Source of the DNA: Haliscomenobacter sp.
GTDB taxonomy: Bacteria > Bacteroidota > Bacteroidia > Chitinophagales > Saprospiraceae
Length of the DNA: 64,000 nucleotides
Direction: 5' to 3'
Assembly (NCBI GenBank): GCA_016707205.1
Contig: JADJHZ010000006.1
Coordinates: forward strand, 260,147-324,146
The position numbers were made by a program, and so were the translations under genes. How positions within the stretch are numbered: the first letter of the stretch is position 1; every line of letters starts with the position of its first letter. Positions 12,405 through 21,111 of the stretch are shown piece after piece. Below the pieces are notes generated by a model that saw nothing but the letters and a program-made list of their open reading frames with translations, ran no database searches and had not been told where the DNA came from.

Positions 12405-13466
12405 TCAACAGCCCGTAATCCGCAGGGCGAAAATCCGGTTTCCCGATGCCGTCAGGCGGATAAAAGTTGCCGCTCCGGCATCAAGGGGTTGGATCAACTC
12501 CCATGTTTTGCCCTGGTCTGCCGAGCGGAAAACCCCGGCATCGCTGGTGGAGAAAAGGTATTCACCCGCTTGCTCTATATCGTACATGCTGTTTAGCGCC
12601 GTTGGGAGCTTGCCGCCGTTCAGCGCCTCCCAGGTAGCGCCCTGGTCGGAGGAGATAAATACCCTGTTCCTTGGTTGTCTTCCAAACTGCGTTTCTGCGC
12701 CAAGAATGGCGGCCATGTTGTCTCCCAGCATCCCGATGTGCACCGCATGGCCTCCCTTCAGCGACCAATCCCACTGCGGGCCGCCGTTGGTCAGTACCCA
12801 ATCCCAGTGCGCTCCGTTGTCGGTAGAGCGCATCACGCCCCGGTTGCCCCCGGCAATCAGCACGCCGTTTATCTCGATGAGTTTGGTGATGGCGCCACTT
12901 ACCGAGGTGAAGACCTGCTCCCAGGTTTTTCCGTAGTCAGCGGATCTATAAATCCCCTTGTCGCAGCCAACGAACAACGCCCCGCCCTGGGTTTCCGCGA
13001 CCGAATGAATCACCTGACCGTTCAGCCCCTGGCTCAACGACATCCAAAGGCCCGTAGCCGGTTGGCGGTGAACCAACCCATTCCTGCCGTTGAGGACGAG
13101 GAGTCCGGATTTCCCCGAATAGATTTCCGTGATAGGACTTCCGATCAACAGGTCTTTCTCCCAAACAGGCTGTCCGGAATCCATGCGTCCGCGATACAAC
13201 CCTTCAGCGGCGCCAAGCCACCATTCGTTGCCTTCTGCATAAAAATCAAATGGCTGCAGCTTGCCGGGAAGCCCAGCGCTGACCTCTACCCAGCTCTGGC
13301 CCCCGTCGGCCGATTGCTGAAGGATTTCCTCCTCTGGCTTTGGAAAAACTTCCGGAAACGCCGCCTTCAGGCTTGCCGTTGGGATCGAAATGACCGCCGG
13401 GGCAGGACCGCCGGTGAAAAAAATCGGAGAAAAAAGAAGAACAAAAAGAAAATGGATCGGAATCAT
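12405..13466 (-). CDS. Secreted BNR/sortilin-type beta-propeller protein
   Basis: Signal peptide in the first 25 residues. The remainder is built of repeated propeller blades with the SxDxGxTW pattern: SADGGQSW, SADYGKTW, STDNGAHW, SSDQGATW, SADQGKTW. These occur in BNR/VPS10-like proteins such as photosystem II stability factor relatives. There are no evident catalytic residues, so a sensing or binding role is as likely as an enzymatic one. It lies 21 bp upstream of the membrane-bound regulator on the same strand and may be its extracytoplasmic partner (inference). Confidence 0.75.
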   Translation of the reverse strand: MIPIHFLFVLLFSPIFFTGGPAPAVISIPTASLKAAFPEVFPKPEEEILQQSADGGQSWVEVSAGLPGKLQPFDFYAEGNEWWLGAAEGLYRGRMDSGQPVWEKDLLIGSPITEIYSGKSGLLVLNGRNGLVHRQPATGLWMSLSQGLNGQVIHSVAETQGGALFVGCDKGIYRSADYGKTWEQVFTSVSGAITKLIEINGVLIAGGNRGVMRSTDNGAHWDWVLTNGGPQWDWSLKGGHAVHIGMLGDNMAAILGAETQFGRQPRNRVFISSDQGATWEALNGGKLPTALNSMYDIEQAGEYLFSTSDAGVFRSADQGKTWELIQPLDAGAATFIRLTASGNRIFALRITGC

Positions 13467-13604
13467 AAAATATTTATTTTGGACAAATATGAAGCCTTTC
13501 GCCGCTTCCGTCCATTTATTGCCGGTAAAATGATGTAAAGGAATTGTAAAAGGTTACTCTTTGTTTGAGAACGCCATTTCATCTCTCAAAAAATCCGCCA
13601 TCCA

Positions 13605-14441
13605 ATGAATCACCCGATGTACCCTTGCCTTTGGTTTGACCAAAACGCCCAAGAAGCGGCGGCGTTTTATTGCTCCGTTTTCCCCAATTCCCGGTTGCTG
13701 CAGGAAAACCCGATGGCCGTCACCTTCCTGGTGAACGGGACCAAACTGATGGCTCTGAACGGCGGCCCGACGTACCAGATCAACCCCGCCATTTCCTTTT
13801 TCTACTACTGCGGTAGCGAAGAGGAGATTTTGCGCCTTTATCCCATTCTTTCCGAGCAGGGGCAGGTGCTGATGCCGCTGGATAAATACGACTGGTCGCC
13901 CAAATACGCCTGGGTCGTCGACCGGTTTGGCGTAAGCTGGCAACTGGATATGGACCCGATCAACTCGCCGCAGAAGGTCGTCCCCAGTTTACTCTTCGCC
14001 AATGCGAAATCGGGCGAAGTCAAAAACGCCCTGACCCACTACAGCCGGATCTTTCCCGACTCCAGGATCTTGATGGAAGCCCCCTACCCGCCTTCGGCGC
14101 AACAGCCCGAAGGCGCCCTGCTCTTTGCCCAGTTCAAGCTGTCGGGCTTTATCTTCAATTCCATGAGCAGTTCCATACCCCACGATTTTGATTTCTGCCC
14201 CGCCGTTTCGTTTGTTATCGAGGCGGACACCCAGGAAACGATCGACTATTTTTGGGAGCAGCTCGGCGCCGACGGCCAGTTCGGCAGGTGCGGATGGCTG
14301 GTCGACCGGTTTGGCGTGTCCTGGCAGGTGATTCCCGCAATGCTATCGGCATTAATGAACGATCCGGAAAAAGCGCCCCGGGTAGTCCAGGCGTTTTTGG
14401 CGATGGACAAACTGGACCTGGAAACGCTCCAAAATGCCTGA
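13605..14441 (+). CDS. Two-domain VOC/PhnB-like protein
   Basis: Two tandem PhnB-type (glyoxalase-fold) modules. The first starts at YPCLWFDQNAQEAAAFY and the second at about residue 126 (VPSLLFANAKSG). Both end with the signature DRFGVSWQ (YAWVVDRFGVSWQL and GWLVDRFGVSWQV). Such proteins are often annotated as 3-demethylubiquinone methyltransferase-like, but the fold only indicates a metal- or small-molecule-binding superfamily member. No signal peptide, so cytoplasmic. Substrate unknown. Confidence 0.82.
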   Translation: MNHPMYPCLWFDQNAQEAAAFYCSVFPNSRLLQENPMAVTFLVNGTKLMALNGGPTYQINPAISFFYYCGSEEEILRLYPILSEQGQVLMPLDKYDWSPKYAWVVDRFGVSWQLDMDPINSPQKVVPSLLFANAKSGEVKNALTHYSRIFPDSRILMEAPYPPSAQQPEGALLFAQFKLSGFIFNSMSSSIPHDFDFCPAVSFVIEADTQETIDYFWEQLGADGQFGRCGWLVDRFGVSWQVIPAMLSALMNDPEKAPRVVQAFLAMDKLDLETLQNA

Positions 14442-14453
14442 AGATTTAGCCCG

Positions 14454-14771
14454 ATGAACCGTTATTTCTGGACCGGAATTTGCCGCACAGAACGCCAGGA
14501 GGGAATCAACCAAATTCGGGACTGTATCGGGCGTTATGGATTCCTGACCGATTCCCGGTTCTTTTCCGATCTGGCCATGAGTATGCAGATCGAATTGGAA
14601 GAACGGCAGGTCCCGGCATGTTACTCCGACCTTGCCGGCGTTATCCAACTTTCGCCGTTGCCGCCAGAACAACCCGCTGAATCTTCCGAAGAATGTCTTA
14701 TTTTGCTGCACGTTGCGTTTGCCCGGGGAACGGGAAATCTGGAAATAGATATTCCCGAAGTACCTGGATAA
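14454..14771 (+). CDS. Hypothetical protein, 105 aa
   Basis: Not recognised. Cytoplasmic, acidic, with no membrane segments. It starts with MNRYFWTGICRTERQE and contains a middle helix (MSMQIELEERQVPACY). It begins 12 bp after the VOC gene, so it is probably co-transcribed. Codon use matches its neighbours, which supports a real gene. Confidence 0.6.
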   Translation: MNRYFWTGICRTERQEGINQIRDCIGRYGFLTDSRFFSDLAMSMQIELEERQVPACYSDLAGVIQLSPLPPEQPAESSEECLILLHVAFARGTGNLEIDIPEVPG

Positions 14772-14827
14772 CCAATTTTCGTTCGAACACTGACATCCGT
14801 TCAAAATTTTAAACAAAACCAGTTCCT

Positions 14828-15406
14828 ATGCCAGTCCGCTCTTTAAGTCTATTATCGCTCATTGGGCTTTTCTTTTCCCTCTTATCCTGCGGAAACCAAT
14901 CCCAGACCAACCAAAGTCCTACTCCCTCGCCGGCGCCCGACTCGGCCGCCGTAGCAGATGTCATCCATGGGTTTTATCAGTGGTACGACGCGTTTATCGA
15001 GAATGGCGGGGAAAAATCGGGGTTCACAAAGGAAGAAAACGGTCATTTGGCGTTGGATTCCGTTGCCTTTGAGACCTATTTTGCTCAATTCCAAGAAACC
15101 GGATTTGTCAGCGAGGAATTTGTACAAAACGAATGGGCGTTCTTTAAAAAATGTGCCGCGTTTTGGCAGAACGAATCCCTGGGCGAAGTGCCAACCTGCC
15201 TCGACGCCGATAAATATTTCTGCGCCCAGGATTGGGACATCCAGTTTTGGACTACCGCTCCGGTAAGGATCAACCCACTGGGCGACAACCGGATGGCCGC
15301 CACCCTTTACGGTGGGGAGTCCGAAGAACGCAACTTCGAGCTAAAAAAAGAGGGCGACAAATGGGTATTGACGAAAATCGAATGCGATATGGGGATGGAA
15401 GAATAG
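14828..15406 (+). CDS. Lipoprotein with DUF3828-like domain
   Basis: Lipoprotein signal: LLSCGNQS puts the lipid cysteine at about residue 20, followed by a Ser/Pro/Thr-rich linker. The mature part (about 40-190) begins VIHGFYQWYDAFIENGG and ends WVLTKIECDMG, which fits the NTF2-like small-lipoprotein family DUF3828. Function unknown. It starts 56 bp after the preceding hypothetical gene. Confidence 0.65.
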   Translation: MPVRSLSLLSLIGLFFSLLSCGNQSQTNQSPTPSPAPDSAAVADVIHGFYQWYDAFIENGGEKSGFTKEENGHLALDSVAFETYFAQFQETGFVSEEFVQNEWAFFKKCAAFWQNESLGEVPTCLDADKYFCAQDWDIQFWTTAPVRINPLGDNRMAATLYGGESEERNFELKKEGDKWVLTKIECDMGMEE

Positions 15407-15418
15407 CCTGCTGTTCAT

Positions 15419-15575
15419 GGGGCTGTCTCAAAAGACCAATCTTTGCCACCGGCATGAAATTTTATTTTCTTTTTTCAATTCTAATAAAAAATTGCTCTGC
15501 AATTTTTTGTTAGAATTGAAAAAAGAAAATATTTTTTGGCCGCCAGGGGCGAAGACAGTCTTTTGAGACAAGCCC
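15419..15575. mobile_element. MITE-like palindromic element
   Basis: Terminal inverted repeats GGGCTGTCTCAAAAGAC (15419-15435) and its complement with one extra A (15558-15575). They surround an almost perfect hairpin: arms 15464-15495 and 15499-15530 pair over 32 bp with one T/C difference and a TCT loop. There is no coding capacity. The TGTCTCAAAAGAC ends look like insertion-sequence ends, so this is probably a non-autonomous element or the remnant of an IS. It may also terminate transcription of the upstream lipoprotein gene. Confidence 0.7.
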
Positions 15576-15593
15576 GATTCCGGCTCGTTCGCG

Positions 15594-15643
15594 GGAATCC
15601 TAAGATTCCCTGCGGAACTATCCGCCGGTCCCCTGACCGGCGG
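15594..15643 (+). repeat. Dispersed bipartite palindromic repeat, copy 1
   Basis: Two adjacent small palindromes: GGAATCCTAAGATTCC and then CCGCCGGTCCCCTGACCGG, joined by a TGCGGAACTAT-type spacer. Related copies are at 41829-41930, 47435-47483, 51641-51682 and 53578-53625. It lies directly next to the MITE-like element. Confidence 0.7.
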
Positions 15644-15687
15644 GCCATTCAATAAACCATTTTGCAATAAAGAACACCTGCCACTCC

Positions 15688-16455
15688 ATGCCGCCATACA
15701 CCCATGCCATCGTCCGCGAAGTACCCGATGCCTATGCCGAATGCCTTACCCTGGAGGCCATCGACGCCCCGATCGATGTGCCTAAAGCCCGGGAGCAGCA
15801 CGCGCATTTTTGTGCCATCCTGGCCGGCCTGGGGCTTGAGGTAACCCGGCTGGAGGCAGACGAATCCCTGCCCGATTGCTGTTTTATCGAGGATACTGCC
15901 GTTCTGGTGGACGACCTCGCCATTTTGACCAACCCCGGGGCGCCCAGCCGGATAAAGGAAGTGGAAGCCGTCGAAAAAGCGCTCCACGGAATCAAACCCC
16001 TGGCGAAAATCCTCCCCCCCGGAACCCTCGATGGGGGCGATGTGCTGGTCATCGGCAAAACGATCTATATCGGGCTTTCCACCCGGACCAATGAAGCAGG
16101 CATAAGGCAATTTGCCGCTTTGGTGGAGCCCAACGGATACGCCGTCGTCTCCGTTCCCGTTTCCGGGCTGTTGCACCTGAAATCAGCGGTTACTTACCTC
16201 GGAAACGGCCAGGTCATCCTGGCGCCGGCCTATGTAGATCCCTCCTTTTTCAAGGAATACCACCTGCTGGAATTGTCCGAAGCGGAGGCCTACTGCGCCA
16301 ACTGCCTGAACGTGAATGGAACCATCCTGATGCCCGAAGGATACGAACAAGTGAAAAAACAGATCGAAAACCTGGGCTTCCCGGTAATCGAACTGGACAT
16401 GTCGGAATTTAAAAAAGGAGATGGCGCCTTGACCTGCAAGGCGTTGTTATATTAA
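15688..16455 (+). CDS. Dimethylarginine dimethylaminohydrolase (DDAH)-like hydrolase
   Basis: Converts N(omega)-methylated arginines to citrulline and methylamines. A pentein-fold protein of usual length (255 aa). Motifs: FIEDTAV (66-72), GLSTRTN (129-135, substrate guanidine/carboxylate contacts), catalytic His163 in LLHLKSAV and catalytic Cys250 in KGDGALTCKALLY. No signal peptide. The downstream small membrane-protein gene starts 7 bp after the stop. Arginine deiminase family relatives are the main alternative, but the motif spacing favours DDAH. Confidence 0.88.
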   Translation: MPPYTHAIVREVPDAYAECLTLEAIDAPIDVPKAREQHAHFCAILAGLGLEVTRLEADESLPDCCFIEDTAVLVDDLAILTNPGAPSRIKEVEAVEKALHGIKPLAKILPPGTLDGGDVLVIGKTIYIGLSTRTNEAGIRQFAALVEPNGYAVVSVPVSGLLHLKSAVTYLGNGQVILAPAYVDPSFFKEYHLLELSEAEAYCANCLNVNGTILMPEGYEQVKKQIENLGFPVIELDMSEFKKGDGALTCKALLY

Positions 16456-16462
16456 TGATATT

Positions 16463-16720
16463 ATGAACCTGACCGACTGGATCGGCGCCGCCGGCGTTTC
16501 CGTCTTATTAGTTGCTTACGTGCTCAGTTTGAGGAATATCCTTTCCAAAGACGGCAGCGCATACGCTTTGCTCAATTTCCTTGGCGCAGCCCTCGCCTGC
16601 CTGGCATCCATCATGCTGCGCTATTGGCCCTTTATTGTTTTGGAAGCCGCCTGGGCGTTGGTTTCTTTAGCTGCGCTGGCCCGGATTCCGAAACGAATTT
16701 CCACCAATGCTGCCTTATGA
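16463..16720 (+). CDS. Small membrane protein, CBU_0592-like
   Basis: Three hydrophobic segments in 85 residues (about 6-25, 35-52 and 55-72), with the early motif TDWIGAAGVSVLLVAYVLS typical of this small uncharacterised family. It sits 7 bp behind the DDAH gene, suggesting co-expression. Function unknown. Confidence 0.65.
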   Translation: MNLTDWIGAAGVSVLLVAYVLSLRNILSKDGSAYALLNFLGAALACLASIMLRYWPFIVLEAAWALVSLAALARIPKRISTNAAL

Positions 16721-16742
16721 GCCCGACATTAAACCTATACCA

Positions 16743-17144
16743 ATGAACGCCTTAAAAACCACCATTTTACCCATTCTCCTGGCTACCGTATGGATCAGCC
16801 TGTCCGAGTTCGTCCGCAACGAGTTTTTGCTCAAGTCCTATTGGACGGCCCATTACGAAAACATGGGCCTGATCTTCCCTTCCGAGCCGGTCAACGGCGC
16901 CATGTGGGGCGTTTGGTCGCTCCTTTTTGCCATTGCCATCTTCATCCTTTCCCGGAAGTTCACCCTCTGGCAAACTACCTTCCTGGCCTGGGGCGTGGGG
17001 TTTGTGTTGATGTGGGTCGTTACCGGCAACCTGGGCGTTTTGCCCTACGGCATTCTCGTCTATGCCGTTCCGCTGAGTTTACTGGAAGCGTTTTGGGCTT
17101 CCTGGATTATTCGCAAAATTTCTATTCAAAACACCCAAAATTAA
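16743..17144 (+). CDS. Hypothetical four-helix membrane protein
   Basis: 133 residues from the ATG at 16743. An in-frame ATG at 16707 would overlap the previous gene and adds a non-hydrophobic leader, so the internal start is preferred. Four membrane segments are evident (about 5-22, 47-65, 73-92 and 97-118). Not recognised beyond that. Same strand and close to its neighbours. Confidence 0.6.
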   Translation: MNALKTTILPILLATVWISLSEFVRNEFLLKSYWTAHYENMGLIFPSEPVNGAMWGVWSLLFAIAIFILSRKFTLWQTTFLAWGVGFVLMWVVTGNLGVLPYGILVYAVPLSLLEAFWASWIIRKISIQNTQN

Positions 17145-17149
17145 CCACC

Positions 17150-17551
17150 ATGGAACGCAGAACCAAAGACAATCCCTGGAAGCTCAAAACGCCTCCCCTT
17201 ACCTCCGATTACGAAATGTACATCGACGAAAAAGACGGCCAGGAGGTCATCGTGTGCACGGTCGGCAAAACCGTGCTGCTCTACGACGCCCGTTGCATCA
17301 ACGACCTACATGCCATGCTTAAGGATCACGGCGACTGGATGGAACTCGGCGCCGCCGACGAACAAAAGCCCGCCAAGGAAGGCACCGTCGAAGCCTGGGG
17401 CCGCTCCGAAACCAACCCCGTGGGCGGTTGGTACGGGCTAAAAAAAGGCCTCCGTGGCCGGTTTGGGATGTACCTCCCCCCGCTCATGGAAGCCCTCGGC
17501 CTGGCTGAAGTAGAACACAACGCCCGGAATAACCGGATGCGGGCGATATAG
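17150..17551 (+). CDS. Conserved hypothetical cytoplasmic protein, 133 aa
   Basis: Starts at the ATG at 17150, 5 bp after the preceding stop. The longer frame that runs in from 16790 overlaps that gene and is a shadow. Charged N-terminus MERRTKDNPWKLKTPP, a middle beta region (VIVCTVGKTVLLYDARC) and C-terminal PVGGWYGLKKGLRGRFGMYL. No signal or membrane segment. I do not recognise a characterised family. Confidence 0.65.
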   Translation: MERRTKDNPWKLKTPPLTSDYEMYIDEKDGQEVIVCTVGKTVLLYDARCINDLHAMLKDHGDWMELGAADEQKPAKEGTVEAWGRSETNPVGGWYGLKKGLRGRFGMYLPPLMEALGLAEVEHNARNNRMRAI

Positions 17552-17639
17552 ATTTTGCGGCATACCGTTTCCAACTGGCGGGAGGCGCCAAACTGGTCCA
17601 AACTAGAAGTGCAAAAGCACGGTATTTATAGCCGAAACA

Positions 17640-20600
17640 TTAGAAATTATGCACGTCGCCAATGCTTACCAATCCAGATTGTGCCTTGCCTTGTAGCAGC
17701 GTATTCACCATCGCTTTGGCCATGCCGTCCACTGCTCCTGATGCATTGAAATTGAATGGAAGCATCAAGGTGAACGTTTGCCCCACAAAGACGACGTTGC
17801 ATTTCATGGATACACTTCCGCTCTGAATGCTATTCAATTGCCCTGCAAACTCGGCAGACTTAATATCAATGGCCCCTCCGGCTCCATTATCCAACAACCA
17901 TTTAGCTGCCAAGGAGAAGTAGTCTGTTGCGGTTTCAAGCAGATTTAATGGTGTTTTGGCCCCTTCAAAAGCTAACCGTAAAGGGTTAATATTATCGTTC
18001 GCTTTTTGAAGTTCATCTATTGCCTTATTTAATCCCTCATTGGCAATATCAATTCCTTTCTTCAAGTTTTCATAATTGGGCATTGGAATGTCAACCCCCA
18101 CGCTGGTTCCAGGGACTGTTGCCCGAATGTAGGGAGGAATTTGCTTAAGTGGTACCGGTGCACATACTTTTCGTGCTTCTGGGATAACTTCTGTCACCGT
18201 CTTTGTAGTCCACCCGATAACTTTTCCGAATAATCCTCCTATTATAGGCACTTTTTCTAAGGTTTCTACTGTAACATAAATAATCTTATCCGTACATATT
18301 TCTGGTGGAACGAGTTCCCAAGCCCTGTCAACAGCTCCTAGCGCATTATCTTTAGCTTTTTGAGCATCATCAATTCGCTTAATCCCTTGCTCGTAAGCAT
18401 TCTTAGTAAATTCCACCAAATCTCGTGCAGCCCTAAAAGCCTCCTGTTTAGCCTTCGTTTCCTGTGCTAAAATGTTCGTAGCCGCGCTATTCAGGGAATT
18501 CAGGAAATCGCTTCTCATAGCAACCTGGAGCTGCATGTTCTGAGGAGTAAACAGATCATTTCCCTTTGCGGAAATTCCAGCGGAAAACATATTGAATATC
18601 TTTCCCTCGCTGGCAAAGCCAAAACCGGTTTTTGATACATCAATGTTCGCATTTCTGGAGAGGCTCAATATATCAACCACTCCGTTCATTTTCATAAATG
18701 AGTGGTTGGGGTCTGTGAGGCCCGCTTTGGTGAAATCCAGCATCGCTTCCCCTCCTAAATCAAAAATTTTCAATCCGGCATTCGGCAAACTAATACGATC
18801 CAGTGTCGCATAACCCCTTATACCTGAGTCATATGCCGCCAGTAAATCGAGCCGTGCGCCCAATTGCATAATGCGGCCATCTCCTTTGATACGCAGCCCG
18901 GGGTCGTAGTTTTTTTCTGCGATGGTCATGGCAGAGGGAATCATGGTTACTTCGACATCCTTCAACGACATCGGGATAGCCCCCAACGGAAGGCTTTTCA
19001 GGTATTGTTGTGCATCTTGATCAAAAAATCCCTGCATGAGTTTTTCCAGGCTTAATTCATTGTACCGAACAGAGATCATACTTTTCATGAGGTCTTTGGA
19101 ATCTAAAAACCCCGCGATATTTGCTTGCAGACTGCCCAACATCAAATCGCCCCGCACGCCTATTTTTTTGGCGGGCCCTGTGGCTCCTACATCCAACCCA
19201 AAATTGCTGATGGTAATACCAGGAAAACCAAAGGGCGTATCCCATTTTGACCACCGGCCATGTACAGTATCAGGTTCAGGTCCTTATTAGTTGGATCCAG
19301 CGCCATTTGTCCGTGCAAGGTCAATGCGTCGCCCCTCCCCCGCAACTCGGGAATAGTACCTTCCACACTCATACCTATGGCGGCTACTTTGGTGCTTGGT
19401 TCAAGAGAAATGTTTAAATCTTTGACTTGAAACAGTCCCAAATCCAAAGAAGTATGGTCCAATTTACCGGTGAGTTTTATGGCTGCATTTTTCTCGGCAG
19501 GCATGTCGGTTCTTACCGTAACGGAATTTATTTTTTCCAGTAATGGCACCCGTTTAGTCGGCATTTCATATTTGCCCAATAAAACGAAGCCAGGGCGAAC
19601 CTTTTCGCTCGAAAAATCCATTTCATCGAGCAGTTCCAAGGATATTTCTTTCTGGGCATTCTGTGAGTATGCATATACAATGGCCATATTACCGAGATCA
19701 AGCCCGTCAATATATCTCAGGTTGTTATTGAGTTTGGCCAGGGAATAATCTTCCTCGGGGCGAAACCCCAACAAGAAGTCATTCTTGCTGCCGGAGTTGA
19801 AAATGCATACAGCTTCAATTCTCCCGATGTCGGTGCGGCCTTTAAGGGAAAGTACTTTTTCATTGTCAAATTTCACTACTGGTTCGTATAATGCCACATC
19901 CATAAGCGCATCCGGGAAGGTCTGAAATTGAACATTATTGTACTTTTGTAAAGCATCTATCAGGAGCTTCATTTCAATTTCGTTTCGAGAAGCGGTAATT
20001 TCCCATGTCGTCTGCTTTTTTTCGCTTTTTGCCTCCCCCTGCAAGTCAAAATCGAGGCCTCCGATATCTACAACTCCAGATAACTGACCCTTTTTATCGG
20101 CATTTTTTCCTTTGTCTTCTCTGTCTTTGTCAATGGTAAAAATAATCTCTGTTTGGTCTAATTGACAGTTCATATAGCCAATGACATTGTTTTCAGGCTG
20201 CCTGAACAGAGAAGTGATTACATACGTTTCTTTTTCTTGAGGGTACAGCAAAATATGCACCTTTTCCAGGTCTATTTTATTTTGCAACATGGCAGGGATC
20301 CATAGCTTTATTTTTTCACCGTCCAGTTCAATTTGATTGGAGGCGCCCGAAGGAAAAAGAGCAGTAATCTCAATGATTTTTTCGTTTGGCCCGGCGATGA
20401 CTTCAAGTGACACGTCTTGTACTCCGAACATAGCCATTTCGCCTGAAATGTGATAGTCAAAAGTATCTTTTCCGGAATTGTACTTAACCAGAATAGTTTC
20501 CTCGTTCAAATCGAAGTCTTTGACTATTTTTTTGAACGTCTTCTTAAAATCATTAATCGTAACCGACTCCGGGCTGTTTTTTTGCGCCATGGCAGGCTCC

Positions 20601-20653
20601 CAAAGGATGAAAAAAAACAGGCCAAGAATAAAAAAGTACCCATTTTTGAGCAT
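17640..20653 (-). CDS. Large secreted protein of unknown function (split by a frameshift near 19255)
   Basis: Two overlapping frames (20653-19187 and 19196-17640 downstream) belong together. At 19255-19260 the sequence ATGGCCGG changes frame, and adding one G restores a continuous reading LILYMAG-RWSKWDTPFGFPG. The start at 20653 gives a signal peptide (MLKNGYFFILGLFFFILW...AMAQ). The rest is beta-rich with repeated (T/N)xLHGxMALD-like and DLMLGSLQANI-like strands, plus two helical, coiled-coil-prone stretches in the second half. About 1000 residues in total. Lower GC than its neighbours. No known family recognised. Confidence 0.7.
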
Positions 20654-21111
20654 GGAAAAAGGACTCCACTCGTAAACATCTATGAGGGTTTTCATGAGGT
20701 AGATATCTGTTCATTCCCTTGTAGCTGGAGTTTGTGTCCCCGATACACCATATCCAGAAGCGTAGGGACTGAAAGTGAAGTAATGAACGCTTAATCAAGG
20801 TGAGGTTTGAGTAGGTTGGAAAGGGTCGAGGGTTTAATAACCTAAGAAATAGGCCCACACCGAATTTAAATATACACAACCTTTGGGGTAGTTCCAATGA
20901 CATTCATCAGCTACAATAGCATACGCATTGAAACGCGAAAGGTAGGTTGGTGGATTTGGTTGGCGCAGGCCAGGTCTTCGATCGCAGACGGAAAGCCGAA
21001 TGAGGCATTTAGCCCTCAAAGGAAATTTTGCCCCAATTCCTTCCTGATGCCAGCTTGAACGCAAAAACGTTTCCTTTTTTCCCTAGCTTAGCCTGTCAAA
21101 ACACGAAAACC
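20654..21111. other. 458-bp intergenic region between divergent genes
   Basis: Separates the large secreted protein (minus) from the sialate esterase (plus), so it must contain promoters for both. Only short, compositionally weak frames cross it. I could not identify a convincing promoter pair, hairpin or RNA gene. Confidence 0.4.
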
